From: JAUPKT01 sp964427855
Lineage (GTDB): Bacteria > Desulfobacterota > Desulfomonilia > Desulfomonilales > Desulfomonilaceae
Assembly (NCBI GenBank): GCA_964427855.1
Contig: CAYRVH010000001.1
Location: 1 to 64,000 of the forward strand
Direction: 5' to 3'
Length of the DNA: 64,000 nt
Shown here in pieces: positions 17,501 to 26,589 of the stretch. The notes below the pieces were generated by a model. It was not told the origin of the DNA and searched no databases. It saw only the letters and a list, made by a program, of their open reading frames with translations. Position numbers and translations under genes: made by a program. Numbering within the stretch: the stretch's first letter is position 1; each line of letters starts with the position of its first letter.

Positions 17501-17783
17501 GCCCAATTCGTGATTTATTTTGAGAATTACTACAGACGAAGGCTTACTCCCTGTACACAAGAAACAATGGGCAGGCTCTTAAACTCACCTTCTTTGCTAG
17601 AATATGTTTTGGGGGAAACTCCTGTAGGAAATTCCGTTCTTGCGTCAAGGATTCATTGTGTTACACTTGGGTGAAATTGCGAGGCCCTGTGGGGCTCTGC
17701 TGAAACGCAGAACATAGCATTCTAGGACAGGGGAAATGTATCCTCTGAAAACACTTAGCCACGACACAGATGGGATAAAATAA

Positions 17784-17813
17784 TTGACCACTCTTAGAAT
17801 TTACTGTTATGAT
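17784..17813 (+). promoter_or_regulatory. sigma70-like promoter upstream of the Pro-rich exported protein
   Basis: TTGACC (17784-17789), an 18-base spacer and TATGAT (17808-17813), 44 bases before the preferred start. Both hexamers match consensus at five of six positions. Confidence 0.65.
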
Positions 17814-17857
17814 GAGCTCTTACTCGGAAGAGTCAGGGCGTGAAAGGAGAGTGTTCG

Positions 17858-18793
17858 ATGAGTCTGCTCAGGGTGGGGACATTGATCAAGCCAGCCGTTG
17901 CGTTACTCGGGATATTCATGCTTCTGCCGACAACAGGTTGGACGCAGGATTTCCTGGTTTTTAAGAGCGATGAATATGGTTTCACCATGAAGTACCCTGC
18001 CACTTGGGTAAAGATTGACAAGCCCCAAGGGAACTATTATGTGGTGTTTCAAGCGCCTGAACTCACGGATAATTTTAGAAGTCGCATCCACGTGGCAGCC
18101 CATGCCCCAGTGAAGGACTCCCTTGACGTCTTCAAACAAGAGCTCAAACAGGGCATTGCTGACATGCAAAAGAGCGCGGGCGGTTCCAAGGAGCAGCAGA
18201 CCATCAAAATTCTCGATGAGGGTGATTTTAAGTGTGATGTCCCCGGAGCCTATTATTTCTTTATCCAAGCGTACGAAGAAAAACTCAAGATGTGGATGGA
18301 TATCGTGATAGTCTTTTACAAACATGAAGACACGCTTGTCAGAATTTCGTGTTTGGCTCCATCCCAGAGTATGGAAAAGTTTCATCAGGTTTTTAATGAT
18401 GTTCTCACGTCAGTGAAATTCGTCCCTGCCGCCGGGCCGGCTCAGGCGCAGACGCCTGCGCCTCCGCAAGGCACTGCCGCTCCAGCTCCTTCGACGCCAG
18501 CGCCAAGCTCGCCGCGACCAGAGCCACCGCGACAAGTTGCTCCGCAGCCGCCGGCTCAGACGCCGCAACCGTCGGCGCCTGCGCCGCAAGTTCAGCAGCC
18601 ACAGCCTCCGATGGTCGGTACAACCCCTCCGGTTGCCGCTCCTGTTCAGCCGGCGCAGCCGCAACCTCAACCGGCGCCGACTACGACTCAGCCGCAACCT
18701 CAACCGAGCCAACCCGCGCCTGCGGGTCCGCCGCCTGGTCCGAGGGGACCTGCGCGGAGCCCAGAACGGCCTCCGACAGGCATCGTGAACTAG
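17858..18793 (+). CDS. exported PsbP/DUF1795-like protein with proline-rich tail
   Basis: An exported protein of 311 residues using the ATG at 17858, which has GGAG eight bases upstream; the in-frame GTG at 17840 is less likely. A Sec-type signal (about residues 1-29) ends near GWTQ. Residues about 30-190 resemble small PsbP or DUF1795-like domains (YGFTMKYPATWVKID, then a late VFNDVLTSVKFV helix-strand). From about 195 to the end the chain is almost wholly Pro, Ala, Gln, Thr and Ser, a flexible linker or cell-wall-spanning tail. The high-GC tail produces long spurious ORFs on the other strand. No function can be assigned. The next gene starts 51 bases downstream and may share the promoter. 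Confidence 0.75.
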   Translation: MSLLRVGTLIKPAVALLGIFMLLPTTGWTQDFLVFKSDEYGFTMKYPATWVKIDKPQGNYYVVFQAPELTDNFRSRIHVAAHAPVKDSLDVFKQELKQGIADMQKSAGGSKEQQTIKILDEGDFKCDVPGAYYFFIQAYEEKLKMWMDIVIVFYKHEDTLVRISCLAPSQSMEKFHQVFNDVLTSVKFVPAAGPAQAQTPAPPQGTAAPAPSTPAPSSPRPEPPRQVAPQPPAQTPQPSAPAPQVQQPQPPMVGTTPPVAAPVQPAQPQPQPAPTTTQPQPQPSQPAPAGPPPGPRGPARSPERPPTGIVN

Positions 18794-18844
18794 GCGTTCT
18801 GTGCGCCGTCCTATCGAGCGCGAATCGTTGCCAAAGGTCTTGGA

Positions 18845-21223
18845 ATGAAGCAGACCCGCGCATGGAAATTGCTCGATTCTTATGTCGGATACAAGCAGTT
18901 CGAGAAGTACTTTTCTGACCAACTCTCGGCTCCGATCGATGTCGAGGGATTGCGCGCCAAAGCCCTGAAACTCGCACAGGAGCACGAACCACGGGGTGAC
19001 TACCGAGAGCTTATCAAGGCGCTCTCAGACCTGGATGTCGTGTATGATCCGGTCACGCTGGGTCGCGTTTCCTCCATGATCGCGTTTTTGACCCGGACTA
19101 TGTTCCGGGATGTTTCCGGCGCGCTGCCCGAAACTCACCGTGCGCGCATCAAGGCCTTTCATGGACCAAAATTCTTTTTTGTGGGGCATGCATCTTATTT
19201 CGACTACGCCCATACCGCGGAGTTGGCGCGGAAAATAGGTGAAACAATACCGATAATGCATGTGTGCGGCAGTATCACCACAGGTTGGGTGGCCAAATGG
19301 TTGCAAGGCTTCCGTTGTTTGGAGGTCCCCAAAAATCTCGCACCGGTTCAGCATAGAGCGTATTCTTGGTTCACTGCCAGTCTTGCTGACTCGGGCGAGT
19401 CTCAGGCCATTTTTTCGCGAACGAGTCGTTACACGGTGCGTTCGAGAGATGGGATATTGCGTGAGCCGTATGTCCCCCATGGCGTCATCGCGGCTGTCAA
19501 GACCACGGGCAGGGCGCTGGTCATACCTGTCGCCATTTCATATTCATGCATTCCGGAAGACGCTTATCTCACTGCTCCACGCTTCTTCCCTATCTTGTCA
19601 ATGCTTCCACTACGAAAGTCCCTCGGGCTGCCAATCCTGTTTCTCTTAGGTAAAACAGAAAAGCTGCTAAGGGGATTGGACCTCGTTTTTGGCGAGGTGT
19701 CGGTGAATCTTGGAGAACCCTTCGAGCTTGCAGATGACAATTCCTTGAGTATGCAGAGGATTTCTCACAAAGCCATCGAGGAAATTGCTCGCAACAAATT
19801 GATCCACCCAAGTCAGTTGATGGCCAAGGCCATAACAGGGCTGGATAAAATACACCCCAAAACCATTCGGCAAAGGGTGGAGCAAGAGATCGAGGGTATT
19901 CAAGCTTTTTTTGAGAGGCGATATCGGAAGGAACCGCCGTTTCATCCGGTAGTGACTGCTGACGTCGATGAAACCATACGGCGAGGTCTAGGTACGTTGA
20001 CTGTTCGATCCGCAGTGAGGAAATGGCCTTTCCGTCGCCATTACATTCCTGGCAATCTTCCGCTCTTGAATTTCTATGCGTACCATGCCGACCGGCGCAT
20101 ATATCCACTGCGGGGCCGTAACACGTTGACGGTGATCAATGCAGGGGTCTGGGGATATACGCTGGCTCTCCACATTGGAAAAAATCTTCTGAAAAAGGAA
20201 GACTTGTCCGAGCATTCGCTGATTTTGTATGACTCACGCGAGGACTTGATAGAAAGACTGACTGTCGAAGGGTATCATCCGTGGCATTTCAAAGAGGTTG
20301 CTCTCCCGCGCTCCGTACGGCCAGAAGCTGATCTCCGAGCCGCTATCGGGGACACATCCTTGATCCTCGTGGTTACCCCAAGCAAATACTTTCACGCGTT
20401 GATTGTAAAGATCGTGGAGTATGCGCCTGAAGGAACTGATCTTATTATTGCCACGAAAGGATTTATCCCGGAAACGGGCCTTCTGCCTTGTCAGACCGCC
20501 CAAAGAGAACTCAACCGTATCGGACGAAAAATGAGTGTGGGGGCCTTGTCAGGGGCGAATCTCGCTCATGAAATCGTGTATGGAGGGGCAGGGGTCACGC
20601 AGGTAGCTTGTGAGAATTATGAAACGTTTGAGAGACTACGCACGCTCATAGAGACGCCCCGCTTCCGAGTCGTCTATTCGCGAGATGTGATCGGGACGGC
20701 CATAGCCGCGGCATTAAAAAATGTGTATGCCATAGGATTCGGGGTTTTGGAAGGGTCAAAGAAAGTTCCCGAAAACTTTCTTGCAACCTATGCAACCCTA
20801 GTGACCGCTGAAATCAGGCAGTTTGGACTCCTCCTTGGCGCCATTCCCGAGACTTTTGACGCAGAGAGTCAAGTATGGATGGCAGACCTGCTGGCGACTT
20901 GTCGAGGGGGCCGTTCGGCAACGTTCGGAAGGGACTTGGCTGAAATGGACGAAAAACATGGGAAGTCACGACCAGCCCTGTTGCTTCTTGACCAGTACAG
21001 GAAGAAAAAAATTGCCATCGAGGGGTACGAGGCGGCGCGATTAGCGCACCGGATTGCCACACAGCGAGGGTTCCATCCTCCTATCCTTGGAGAGATATAT
21101 TCCATCCTTCATGGTGGAAAGCAAGTGGACGTTGACTCCTTCGTCGAAAAGTGCTTAGACGCCCTAGGCGCCAAGGCTACCTCGTCAATTCCCTCCGTGG
21201 TCCGCCACCGAACAACGAGGTAA
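18845..21223 (+). CDS. fused PlsB-like glycerol-phosphate acyltransferase and NAD(P)-dependent glycerol-3-phosphate dehydrogenase
   Basis: A 792-residue two-domain protein. Residues about 90-340 resemble PlsB-type acyltransferases: block I HASYFD (HX4D, near 114), a divergent block III in SRYTVRSRDG and block IV VIPVAISYS. Residues about 425-780 are a GpsA-type dehydrogenase: INAGVWGYTLALHI nucleotide loop, ATKGFIPETG, GANLAHEI and the catalytic-Lys segment AALKNVYAIG. In the separate families GpsA makes sn-glycerol-3-phosphate from dihydroxyacetone phosphate and the acyltransferase adds the first fatty acyl chain, so one chain could carry out the first two steps of phospholipid synthesis. 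Oddities: the first Gly of the GxGxxG loop is Asn, and block III lacks the usual EGTRS. The frame is continuous, with AAAGG seven bases before the ATG. The domain calls are firm; activity of each half is not proven. Confidence 0.88.
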   Translation: MKQTRAWKLLDSYVGYKQFEKYFSDQLSAPIDVEGLRAKALKLAQEHEPRGDYRELIKALSDLDVVYDPVTLGRVSSMIAFLTRTMFRDVSGALPETHRARIKAFHGPKFFFVGHASYFDYAHTAELARKIGETIPIMHVCGSITTGWVAKWLQGFRCLEVPKNLAPVQHRAYSWFTASLADSGESQAIFSRTSRYTVRSRDGILREPYVPHGVIAAVKTTGRALVIPVAISYSCIPEDAYLTAPRFFPILSMLPLRKSLGLPILFLLGKTEKLLRGLDLVFGEVSVNLGEPFELADDNSLSMQRISHKAIEEIARNKLIHPSQLMAKAITGLDKIHPKTIRQRVEQEIEGIQAFFERRYRKEPPFHPVVTADVDETIRRGLGTLTVRSAVRKWPFRRHYIPGNLPLLNFYAYHADRRIYPLRGRNTLTVINAGVWGYTLALHIGKNLLKKEDLSEHSLILYDSREDLIERLTVEGYHPWHFKEVALPRSVRPEADLRAAIGDTSLILVVTPSKYFHALIVKIVEYAPEGTDLIIATKGFIPETGLLPCQTAQRELNRIGRKMSVGALSGANLAHEIVYGGAGVTQVACENYETFERLRTLIETPRFRVVYSRDVIGTAIAAALKNVYAIGFGVLEGSKKVPENFLATYATLVTAEIRQFGLLLGAIPETFDAESQVWMADLLATCRGGRSATFGRDLAEMDEKHGKSRPALLLLDQYRKKKIAIEGYEAARLAHRIATQRGFHPPILGEIYSILHGGKQVDVDSFVEKCLDALGAKATSSIPSVVRHRTTR

Positions 21224-21529
21224 ATGACTGCTTGCTGGATCGCCCTTGTTGGGGGCTGATCGGCGTTGCCTTGAGGAAGCCTATAGTACTGCCACGACTA
21301 CGTTCCGCCCAAGGCAATACCTTTGCATAGCAAGATTCTGTCTTGTAAATCTTTTCCGGGCAAGCCATGATCTTTCCAAAAAAGCCGGCGGTGGATGAAC
21401 CAGGCGGACGTAGGCAGAGGCAGGCAGTGGTCAACGCAAAAGGGGGTCAAGCGCCGTTTTTTTTGGAACTAGTGCGTTTCTAAGAATGAATGGCGAATTC
21501 AATGCCACTGACACGACTTGGAGCATGGT

Positions 21530-21640
21530 GCCGCATGCCATTTCAAGCGAAGCCGAAAATATCGGCCGAAGGATGAAGATTTCCTGGTCGTCCTTCTCAC
21601 TGTGTTCTAGTCTGGCTGCTTCGAAATGACAATAGTTGAG
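21530..21640. repeat. dispersed repeat family A, degenerate copy
   Basis: GCCATTTCAAGCGAAGCCGAAAAT near 21536 pairs with CTTCGAAATGACAAT near 21620, an inverted-repeat layout as in other family A copies. It lies in the 577-base gap 21224-21800, in which I see no gene. A TATATT near 21756 could be a -10 for the next gene. Confidence 0.6.
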
Positions 21641-21800
21641 CTTGTCCTCCCAGTCACAGTCGTTTGGACGTTATTCACGAACTGGATGATAAGGATTTTA
21701 CTCCGAAGAAATTCCGGGGATAAATGTAGAGGTAATCATTTTCGACTTCAATCATGGTATATTCTAGGCGAGTTACGAATGAGCTCATCGAGAAGGGGCT

Positions 21801-22820
21801 ATGCCGACCGGAAAAGACAACACAACGGATAATCAGAGGCCCGTTGCAACAGGGCCCACATCAGTGCACTTATTTGCCAGCCAACTGAAGCCAGGGGATA
21901 AACTAAGTCAGTTTTTCCAAATTCAAGCGGTAGAGATTCGCAAGACTCGGACTGGCTCCGATTATCTCGACATGGTTGTGCGAGATGCGACAGGGGCTAT
22001 CGCAGCGCGACTGTGGGCTGAAACGATTCGGCGGTACGGGGCCGATTTCGCGCCTGGGGACGTCGTAAAAATAAACGGTCATGTCGGCGCCTATAGAGAT
22101 CGCAATCAAATCATTGTTGAGCGGATACGAAAAGCGACCCCTGAGGAACTCGAACACCTTGGGACGTTCCAGCGCCGCAGCCAGGAAAGGGCTGAGGCCC
22201 TGTTCGAGGAATTGATGTGCTACGCGCAAGATTTGCGTCCTCCCTCTCTTTCGGATCTCGTGGTCGGCCTTCTCATCCAGCATGAAAAGGCGATAAAGAC
22301 TTGTCCTGCGGCGAAGATGGTACATCATGCGTACGAAGGAGGTCTCGTCGAGCATCTTGTTGGGGTGACAAGAAAGGCGGCTTGTCTTGTGGAGAAAGAT
22401 GCCAGCATAAACAAAGATCTGGCGATCGCTGGAGCTATCGTGCACGACATTGGAAAGACTCAGGAACTAAAGCCAGGCGGCCAAGCCAGAACAATCGAGG
22501 GCAGACTTGTCGGTCATGTCATCCTGGGCTTTGAAATGCTCGATAGAATAGGATATGAAAAACAATGCACAGGCGAACCATGGTTTTTGGAGCTTCAGCA
22601 CATCATTTTATCGCATCATGGTCAGGCTGATTTTGGAGCGCCTGTTCGGCCGGCCACGAGAGAAGCCATTCTCATTCATTATATCGATATGCTGGACTCT
22701 CGCTTGAAGATACTTGACCAAGCGCTTGAATCAAAGGATGTCGATGGCTTTTCTCCGTATAATAAATGGCTTGAGGGCCGCGGCTATGCGGGATATCATC
22801 CCTCGAGCAGGGAGGATTGA
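21801..22820 (+). CDS. YhaM-type 3'-5' exonuclease: OB-fold plus HD domain
   Basis: A 339-residue protein with an OB-fold nucleic-acid-binding domain (about residues 30-120) and an HD metal-dependent phosphohydrolase domain (about 165-310). The HD ligands are visible in HHAYEGGLVEH, IVHDIGK and LSHHGQ. This matches the YhaM/CbpA family, 3'-5' exoribonucleases that also act on single-stranded DNA. A weak GAAGGGG precedes the ATG. The stop is one base before the prfB start and the prfB SD lies inside the end of this gene, so the two are coupled. RNA turnover with translation termination fits, but the link is only positional. Confidence 0.87.
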   Translation: MPTGKDNTTDNQRPVATGPTSVHLFASQLKPGDKLSQFFQIQAVEIRKTRTGSDYLDMVVRDATGAIAARLWAETIRRYGADFAPGDVVKINGHVGAYRDRNQIIVERIRKATPEELEHLGTFQRRSQERAEALFEELMCYAQDLRPPSLSDLVVGLLIQHEKAIKTCPAAKMVHHAYEGGLVEHLVGVTRKAACLVEKDASINKDLAIAGAIVHDIGKTQELKPGGQARTIEGRLVGHVILGFEMLDRIGYEKQCTGEPWFLELQHIILSHHGQADFGAPVRPATREAILIHYIDMLDSRLKILDQALESKDVDGFSPYNKWLEGRGYAGYHPSSRED

Positions 22821-22821
22821 A

Positions 22822-23938
22822 ATGTTGGACTTGCAAGACAGATTGACTCAACTTCGATCAAAAGCATCTGAACTCAGAGGTTATCTTTGACCTCGATGCC
22901 AAGATTGCACGTTTGAAGGAACTTGAGAAGAAACACGAGGACGCCGAATTTTGGAACAATCCTGAGGGGGCAAAAGCCCTCTTGAAAGAGGAGAAGCAAC
23001 TTGTGAGGCTCATAGATCATTTTCAGTCTGTTGAACAGGAAATCGAAGATGCCCATGTATTATTGAGCCTCGCGGTCGAAGAAGCAGATGATGCTGAATT
23101 AGTGGAAGTAGAAACGAAAATTAAGGAGCTCGAGGACGTCCTCAGCGGATTGGAAATCCAGCGCCTTTTTTCTCAGCCCGAAGATCGTGGGGATGCCATA
23201 GTGGAAATCCATGCGGGCGCGGGCGGCACCGAAGCCCAGGATTGGGCAGAGATGCTCATGCGCATGTATCTTCGATGGGCGGAGCGCGAAGGCTATAAAA
23301 CGGAGATTTTGGATACATTGCCCGGTGAAGAAGCGGGCATCAAATCTGTGACCTTCTCCTTAGAGGGGGAATTTGCTTACGGGCGACTGAAGGCTGAGGT
23401 CGGCATTCACCGCCTGGTTCGGATTTCGCCTTTCGACGCCAATGCTCGGCGTCATACCTCGTTTGCCGCGCTATTCGTGTATCCGAGCGCTGACGATGAT
23501 GTGGATATTCAGATTAACGAGACCGATCTCAAGATTGACACCTACCGATCATCTGGCGCAGGCGGCCAACATGTCAATACCACGGACTCGGCTGTACGCA
23601 TCACCCATCTTCCCACCGGCATCGTGGTGCAATGTCAAAATGAAAGATCTCAGCATAAGAACCGCGCCATGGCGATGAAGATCCTCAAATCGAGACTGTA
23701 TGATCTGGAACTCGAGAAAAAACGGGAAGAAAAGGATTCCATGCACAAAACCAAGAAGGAGATTGCGTGGGGGTCTCAGATCAGATCGTATGTCCTGCAA
23801 CCTTATCAGATGGTGAAGGACCACAGGACCAATCTTGAAGTCGGAAACGTCGCGGCGGTGCTCGACGGAGACATTAACCGTTTTATCCAGGAATATTTAT
23901 TCCAGGAATCACGCAACAGAGCCTTCTCGGCGGGTTAA
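22822..23938 (+). CDS. prfB: peptide chain release factor 2, expressed by programmed +1 frameshift
   Basis: RF2 releases peptides at UGA and UAA. Translation begins at the ATG at 22822 (GGAGG upstream) and meets an in-frame TGA at 22888-22890. A +1 shift at CTT-T-GAC joins the main frame and gives 371 residues. The codon-recognition tripeptide is SPF (in RISPFDANARRHTSFA), as in RF2 and not RF1. The GGQ hydrolysis motif is present in GAGGQHVNTTDS. An ATG at 22913 in the main frame would make an N-terminally truncated protein and should not be taken as the start. Autoregulation through RF2 shortage at the UGA is the known mechanism in this family. Confidence 0.96.
22876..22891 (+). promoter_or_regulatory. 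prfB programmed +1 frameshift site
   Basis: The sequence AGAGGTTATCTTTGAC has the canonical parts: an SD-like AGAGG, the slippery CTT codon, the UGA stop and a following C. The SD-like element is weaker than the AGGGGG of Escherichia coli but in the same place. Confidence 0.95.
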
Positions 23939-23993
23939 CATGTTGGCCCGGCTTGAGGGCAAAGGCAGCAGGGTCGCCCGCTTGAGAAAAAAT

Positions 23994-24242
23994 TTACACC
24001 CCCAGTTTTTGTGCAAGCTCTTCGTTTGATGGCTCGACAAGGGTCGAGCCGTCTTCGAAGAGAATAGTAGGGATAATCACTGTCCCGTTATTCACCTTTT
24101 TGACATAGTCTTTGGCTGCGGGATCCTCATCGATGTCAATCCATTCGTAGGCGATCCCTTTCTCGTCAAGAAATTTTCGCGATCGACGTGCGTCGGGACA
24201 CCACGTGGCCCCGTACATCACGAGTTTTTTCCCATCGCTCAT
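23994..24242 (-). CDS. glutaredoxin-family protein with a single active-site cysteine (CPDA)
   Basis: A small thioredoxin-fold protein of 82 residues from the ATG at 24242, chosen because GGAGG sits eight bases upstream; the longer frame from 24260 would run through that SD. The active site is WCPDARRS, with Cys15 but Ala where the second Cys of CPYC would be, as in monothiol and mycoredoxin-like glutaredoxins. The cis-Pro motif TVIIPTILF and the C-terminal PSNEELAQKLG helix are normal. Likely roles are reduction of mixed disulfides or Fe-S handling; neither can be chosen from sequence. It is convergent with prfB, 55 bases away. Confidence 0.85.
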   Translation of the reverse strand: MSDGKKLVMYGATWCPDARRSRKFLDEKGIAYEWIDIDEDPAAKDYVKKVNNGTVIIPTILFEDGSTLVEPSNEELAQKLGV

Positions 24243-24481
24243 GTGTGATACCTCCATCATGCGGGTTGGCGTTAAGCATTTCTGGAAGATAACCGCTCAT
24301 TCAATATCGGCCTCACTGCGCCATTGAGGTGCGTTGAAATAGCTTTGCCTCATGCCCCTCGCGATGATAAAAATGGCAGTCGATACGTCACTGCGGGCGG
24401 CTGTGAGGACACCCGGCGCTCGCTCATCTCGTGAGACTCGTCGGAACGCCGATGCACAGCAATGCGCAGTCATTGCGTGTG

Positions 24482-24844
24482 CTATCCTTTTGTTTCCGGC
24501 GCTTCCTCGACTACCTCGGCGATGGCATCGATCCAGGGTTTCACCTTTGTATTCTCATGGAGGACGCGTCGAGCCTCTCTGTGTTGATAGACGGTGCCCA
24601 TGACAATCATATCCGTGATCGTCCCCTCAACCTCATAATAGGCATTGCTACTGATAGCAGCCTCCGCGCCTATTTCGTTATAGGCCCTTTTGATGATTTT
24701 AGCCGTGTCACCCGGCACTTGCTTGAGGAACACATTTATGTGTACCGCCCTGGTGGCCATTAGTTCGCTATTGTTGGAGCCGAGACCGTCGATGGCCTCC
24801 ACGGCTCGGGATACCGTCGGGAAAACCGCTTTGGTAGCCTTCAT
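24482..24844 (-). CDS. small hypothetical protein coupled to an efflux adaptor
   Basis: A 120-residue soluble protein I do not recognise. It has no signal peptide or membrane segment and alternates helix and strand (VHINVFLKQVPGDTAKIIKRAYNEIGAEA, ending VKPWIDAIAEVVEE). The ATG at 24844 overlaps the stop of the upstream periplasmic adaptor gene as ATGA, so the two are almost certainly co-translated. An internal ATG (residue 29) is a less likely start. Translational coupling of a cytoplasmic-looking protein to an adaptor without a pump is unusual. The 239 bases after its stop hold no gene. Confidence 0.65.
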   Translation of the reverse strand: MKATKAVFPTVSRAVEAIDGLGSNNSELMATRAVHINVFLKQVPGDTAKIIKRAYNEIGAEAAISSNAYYEVEGTITDMIVMGTVYQHREARRVLHENTKVKPWIDAIAEVVEEAPETKG

Positions 24845-25890
24845 GGCACTACCACCTCTTCGCCTGGCTTCAAGCCAGATATGACTTCCACTCTCTCGTT
24901 AGACAAAGAGCGCCCTGTCTTCACGTGCCGAACTTTGACTTGCCCATCGTCAAAAACATTGACTGATTCCAATTGGCCGATGATTCGGATGGCTGCACGC
25001 GGCACCGCTATAGCCTCAGAAGCATGGGTGTCAAAGGTCATGGTTCCGTACAACCCAGGCGTCAGCCCTGTTGTTTGGTTCAAGGGGATCTTCACTGTGA
25101 CGGTTCGTGTTTTCTCGTCGCGCTGGGGCACGACCTCTCGGATCTTCGATGTCTCTTTAAGGCCGACAGAGGGGACATCGACCTTCACAGAAGTCCCCTC
25201 TTTGAGAAATGGCGCATACTGTTCCCCGGCGGATGCCACCAACTCAAGCGAATCAGGGCGATACACGCTCATAAGAAAGCGTCCTGGACTGGCCAAGTCC
25301 CCAGTATTTACACCCCTCTCGCCTATCACGCCTGAAAATGGCGCAGTGACAGTACCGTAGGAAAGATTTGTCTTCGCCTCATCCAAGGCAGCTTTGGCCC
25401 TGTTTTCAGCAGCCTGGGCCATCTCGTACTTTGCCAGCGCGTCGTCGTAATCTTTTTTGGCCACCGACTGCTTTTCGTAAAGGACTTTGAATCGTTCAAA
25501 GTCGTTCTTGGCCTTGATGAGATCCGCCCGGGCGCTCTCCAGAGTAGCCGCCGCCTGAGCCTCCTTCTCCGCCAAATCCTTGGTATCGATTTTGAGGAGG
25601 ACATCGCCTCGCTTCACATGGTGCCCCGCATCGACATTGATCTCGATGATATATCCATTTATGCGACTGGACACGCGTGCAACGTCTCGCGCTATTACCG
25701 TTCCGGAGACCGTGACTTCTCCCTGAACGGTAATTTTCTCAGCCTGGACAGTTTTCGGCGGCGACGCCGGCGCGGTTGGAGTCGCCCGCCCGCCGGAGAT
25801 TTTGTGGTGGAAGCCTCCCTGCATCCATATAAGACTCACCACCAGTACTGCGAAGGCAACAATAGCGAGCAGCAACGTTTTTTTGTTCAT
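24841..25890 (-). CDS. HlyD/AcrA-type periplasmic adaptor subunit, orphan
   Basis: A membrane fusion protein of 349 residues. One N-terminal hydrophobic helix (about residues 5-23) anchors it. The biotinyl-lipoyl halves flank a long alpha-helical hairpin (about 105-175, with SARADLIKAKNDFERFKVLYEKQSVAKKDYD-type heptads), followed by a beta-barrel and membrane-proximal domain ending ISGLKPGEEVVVP. Such adaptors bridge an RND or ABC pump to an outer-membrane channel. No pump or TolC homologue is next to it; the only coupled gene is the small hypothetical protein downstream. Either the pump is encoded elsewhere or this pair was separated from it. Confidence 0.88.
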   Translation of the reverse strand: MNKKTLLLAIVAFAVLVVSLIWMQGGFHHKISGGRATPTAPASPPKTVQAEKITVQGEVTVSGTVIARDVARVSSRINGYIIEINVDAGHHVKRGDVLLKIDTKDLAEKEAQAAATLESARADLIKAKNDFERFKVLYEKQSVAKKDYDDALAKYEMAQAAENRAKAALDEAKTNLSYGTVTAPFSGVIGERGVNTGDLASPGRFLMSVYRPDSLELVASAGEQYAPFLKEGTSVKVDVPSVGLKETSKIREVVPQRDEKTRTVTVKIPLNQTTGLTPGLYGTMTFDTHASEAIAVPRAAIRIIGQLESVNVFDDGQVKVRHVKTGRSLSNERVEVISGLKPGEEVVVP

Positions 25891-25944
25891 GACGACCTGA
25901 CTCCGGTCATAAACAACCTTATACGCGTCAAACGCAGGGGAAAA

Positions 25945-26400
25945 TTAGTTTTCTGTCATGATAAAGTTGTCATACTCGATCTCGAATCTGAGTTTGTGCT
26001 TGGCCTCTTCTTGTGCCAAGGCCAGAAAGGTCTGCTCGAGCCCTTCATCATCCGTAGAGGCCGCCAAGTCAGTGTACATCTTAAAAGCCTTCTTCTCCTT
26101 CTTCATGGCGAGTACAAGAGCCTTCTGATAATCCATGCCCGCTTCAGGCTCCACATCCACCAGATAGTCTGAGATCTTAAGGTCCAACACTTTTTTCTCG
26201 GACGATAGCAGCCTCTTGCCACCCTTCACGTCGAGGAGCTTGCGTTTATGCCCCAACTCCTCTTGGGCAAAATCCCGGAAGATTTTGCTCATCCATGGTC
26301 TGTCCATACGATCAGCCAAATCTGTATAAAACTTATGCGCTTGTTCTTCCTGCCCTATGGCGTAATCCAAAACTTCGTCCACTGACGTCCATTGATTCAT
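25945..26400 (-). CDS. rubrerythrin-like ferritin-fold diiron protein without rubredoxin domain
   Basis: A 151-residue four-helix-bundle protein. The diiron ligands appear as GQEEQAHKFY, AQEELGHKRK, KKEKKAFKMY and AQEEAKHKLRFE: each half carries an E...ExxH pattern, as in the rubrerythrin/ferritin-like family. The C-terminal rubredoxin (CxxC) domain of true rubrerythrin is absent, so it needs a separate electron donor; rubredoxins and flavoproteins are encoded a few kb upstream. The likely role is peroxide reduction or iron handling in the cytoplasm. GAGGAGG lies seven bases before the ATG. It is the downstream-most redox-stress gene of the minus-strand island. Confidence 0.85.
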   Translation of the reverse strand: MNQWTSVDEVLDYAIGQEEQAHKFYTDLADRMDRPWMSKIFRDFAQEELGHKRKLLDVKGGKRLLSSEKKVLDLKISDYLVDVEPEAGMDYQKALVLAMKKEKKAFKMYTDLAASTDDEGLEQTFLALAQEEAKHKLRFEIEYDNFIMTEN

Positions 26401-26589
26401 TCGTTTTCCTCCTCGTCGCCTTCCATCTTGCTGGTAATGCAGCCTCGAATCTTCATCCCTCGACGCAATGATTGCTGATTACATAATGTCAAAAAGGATG
26501 AAAGCTTGCCTGCGAAACCGTGGTTCCTGGCAGGCAAGATTCCGCTTTCTCTTTTGAGACTGGCCATCGCCGGCCGCGGCTGCTCGTCT

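Noticed and set aside
18405..18992. Long antisense ORFs rich in Arg, Leu, Glu or Ala
   Set aside because: They arise from the high-GC Pro-Ala-Gln codons of the exported protein's tail on the plus strand; no SD and no family resemblance.
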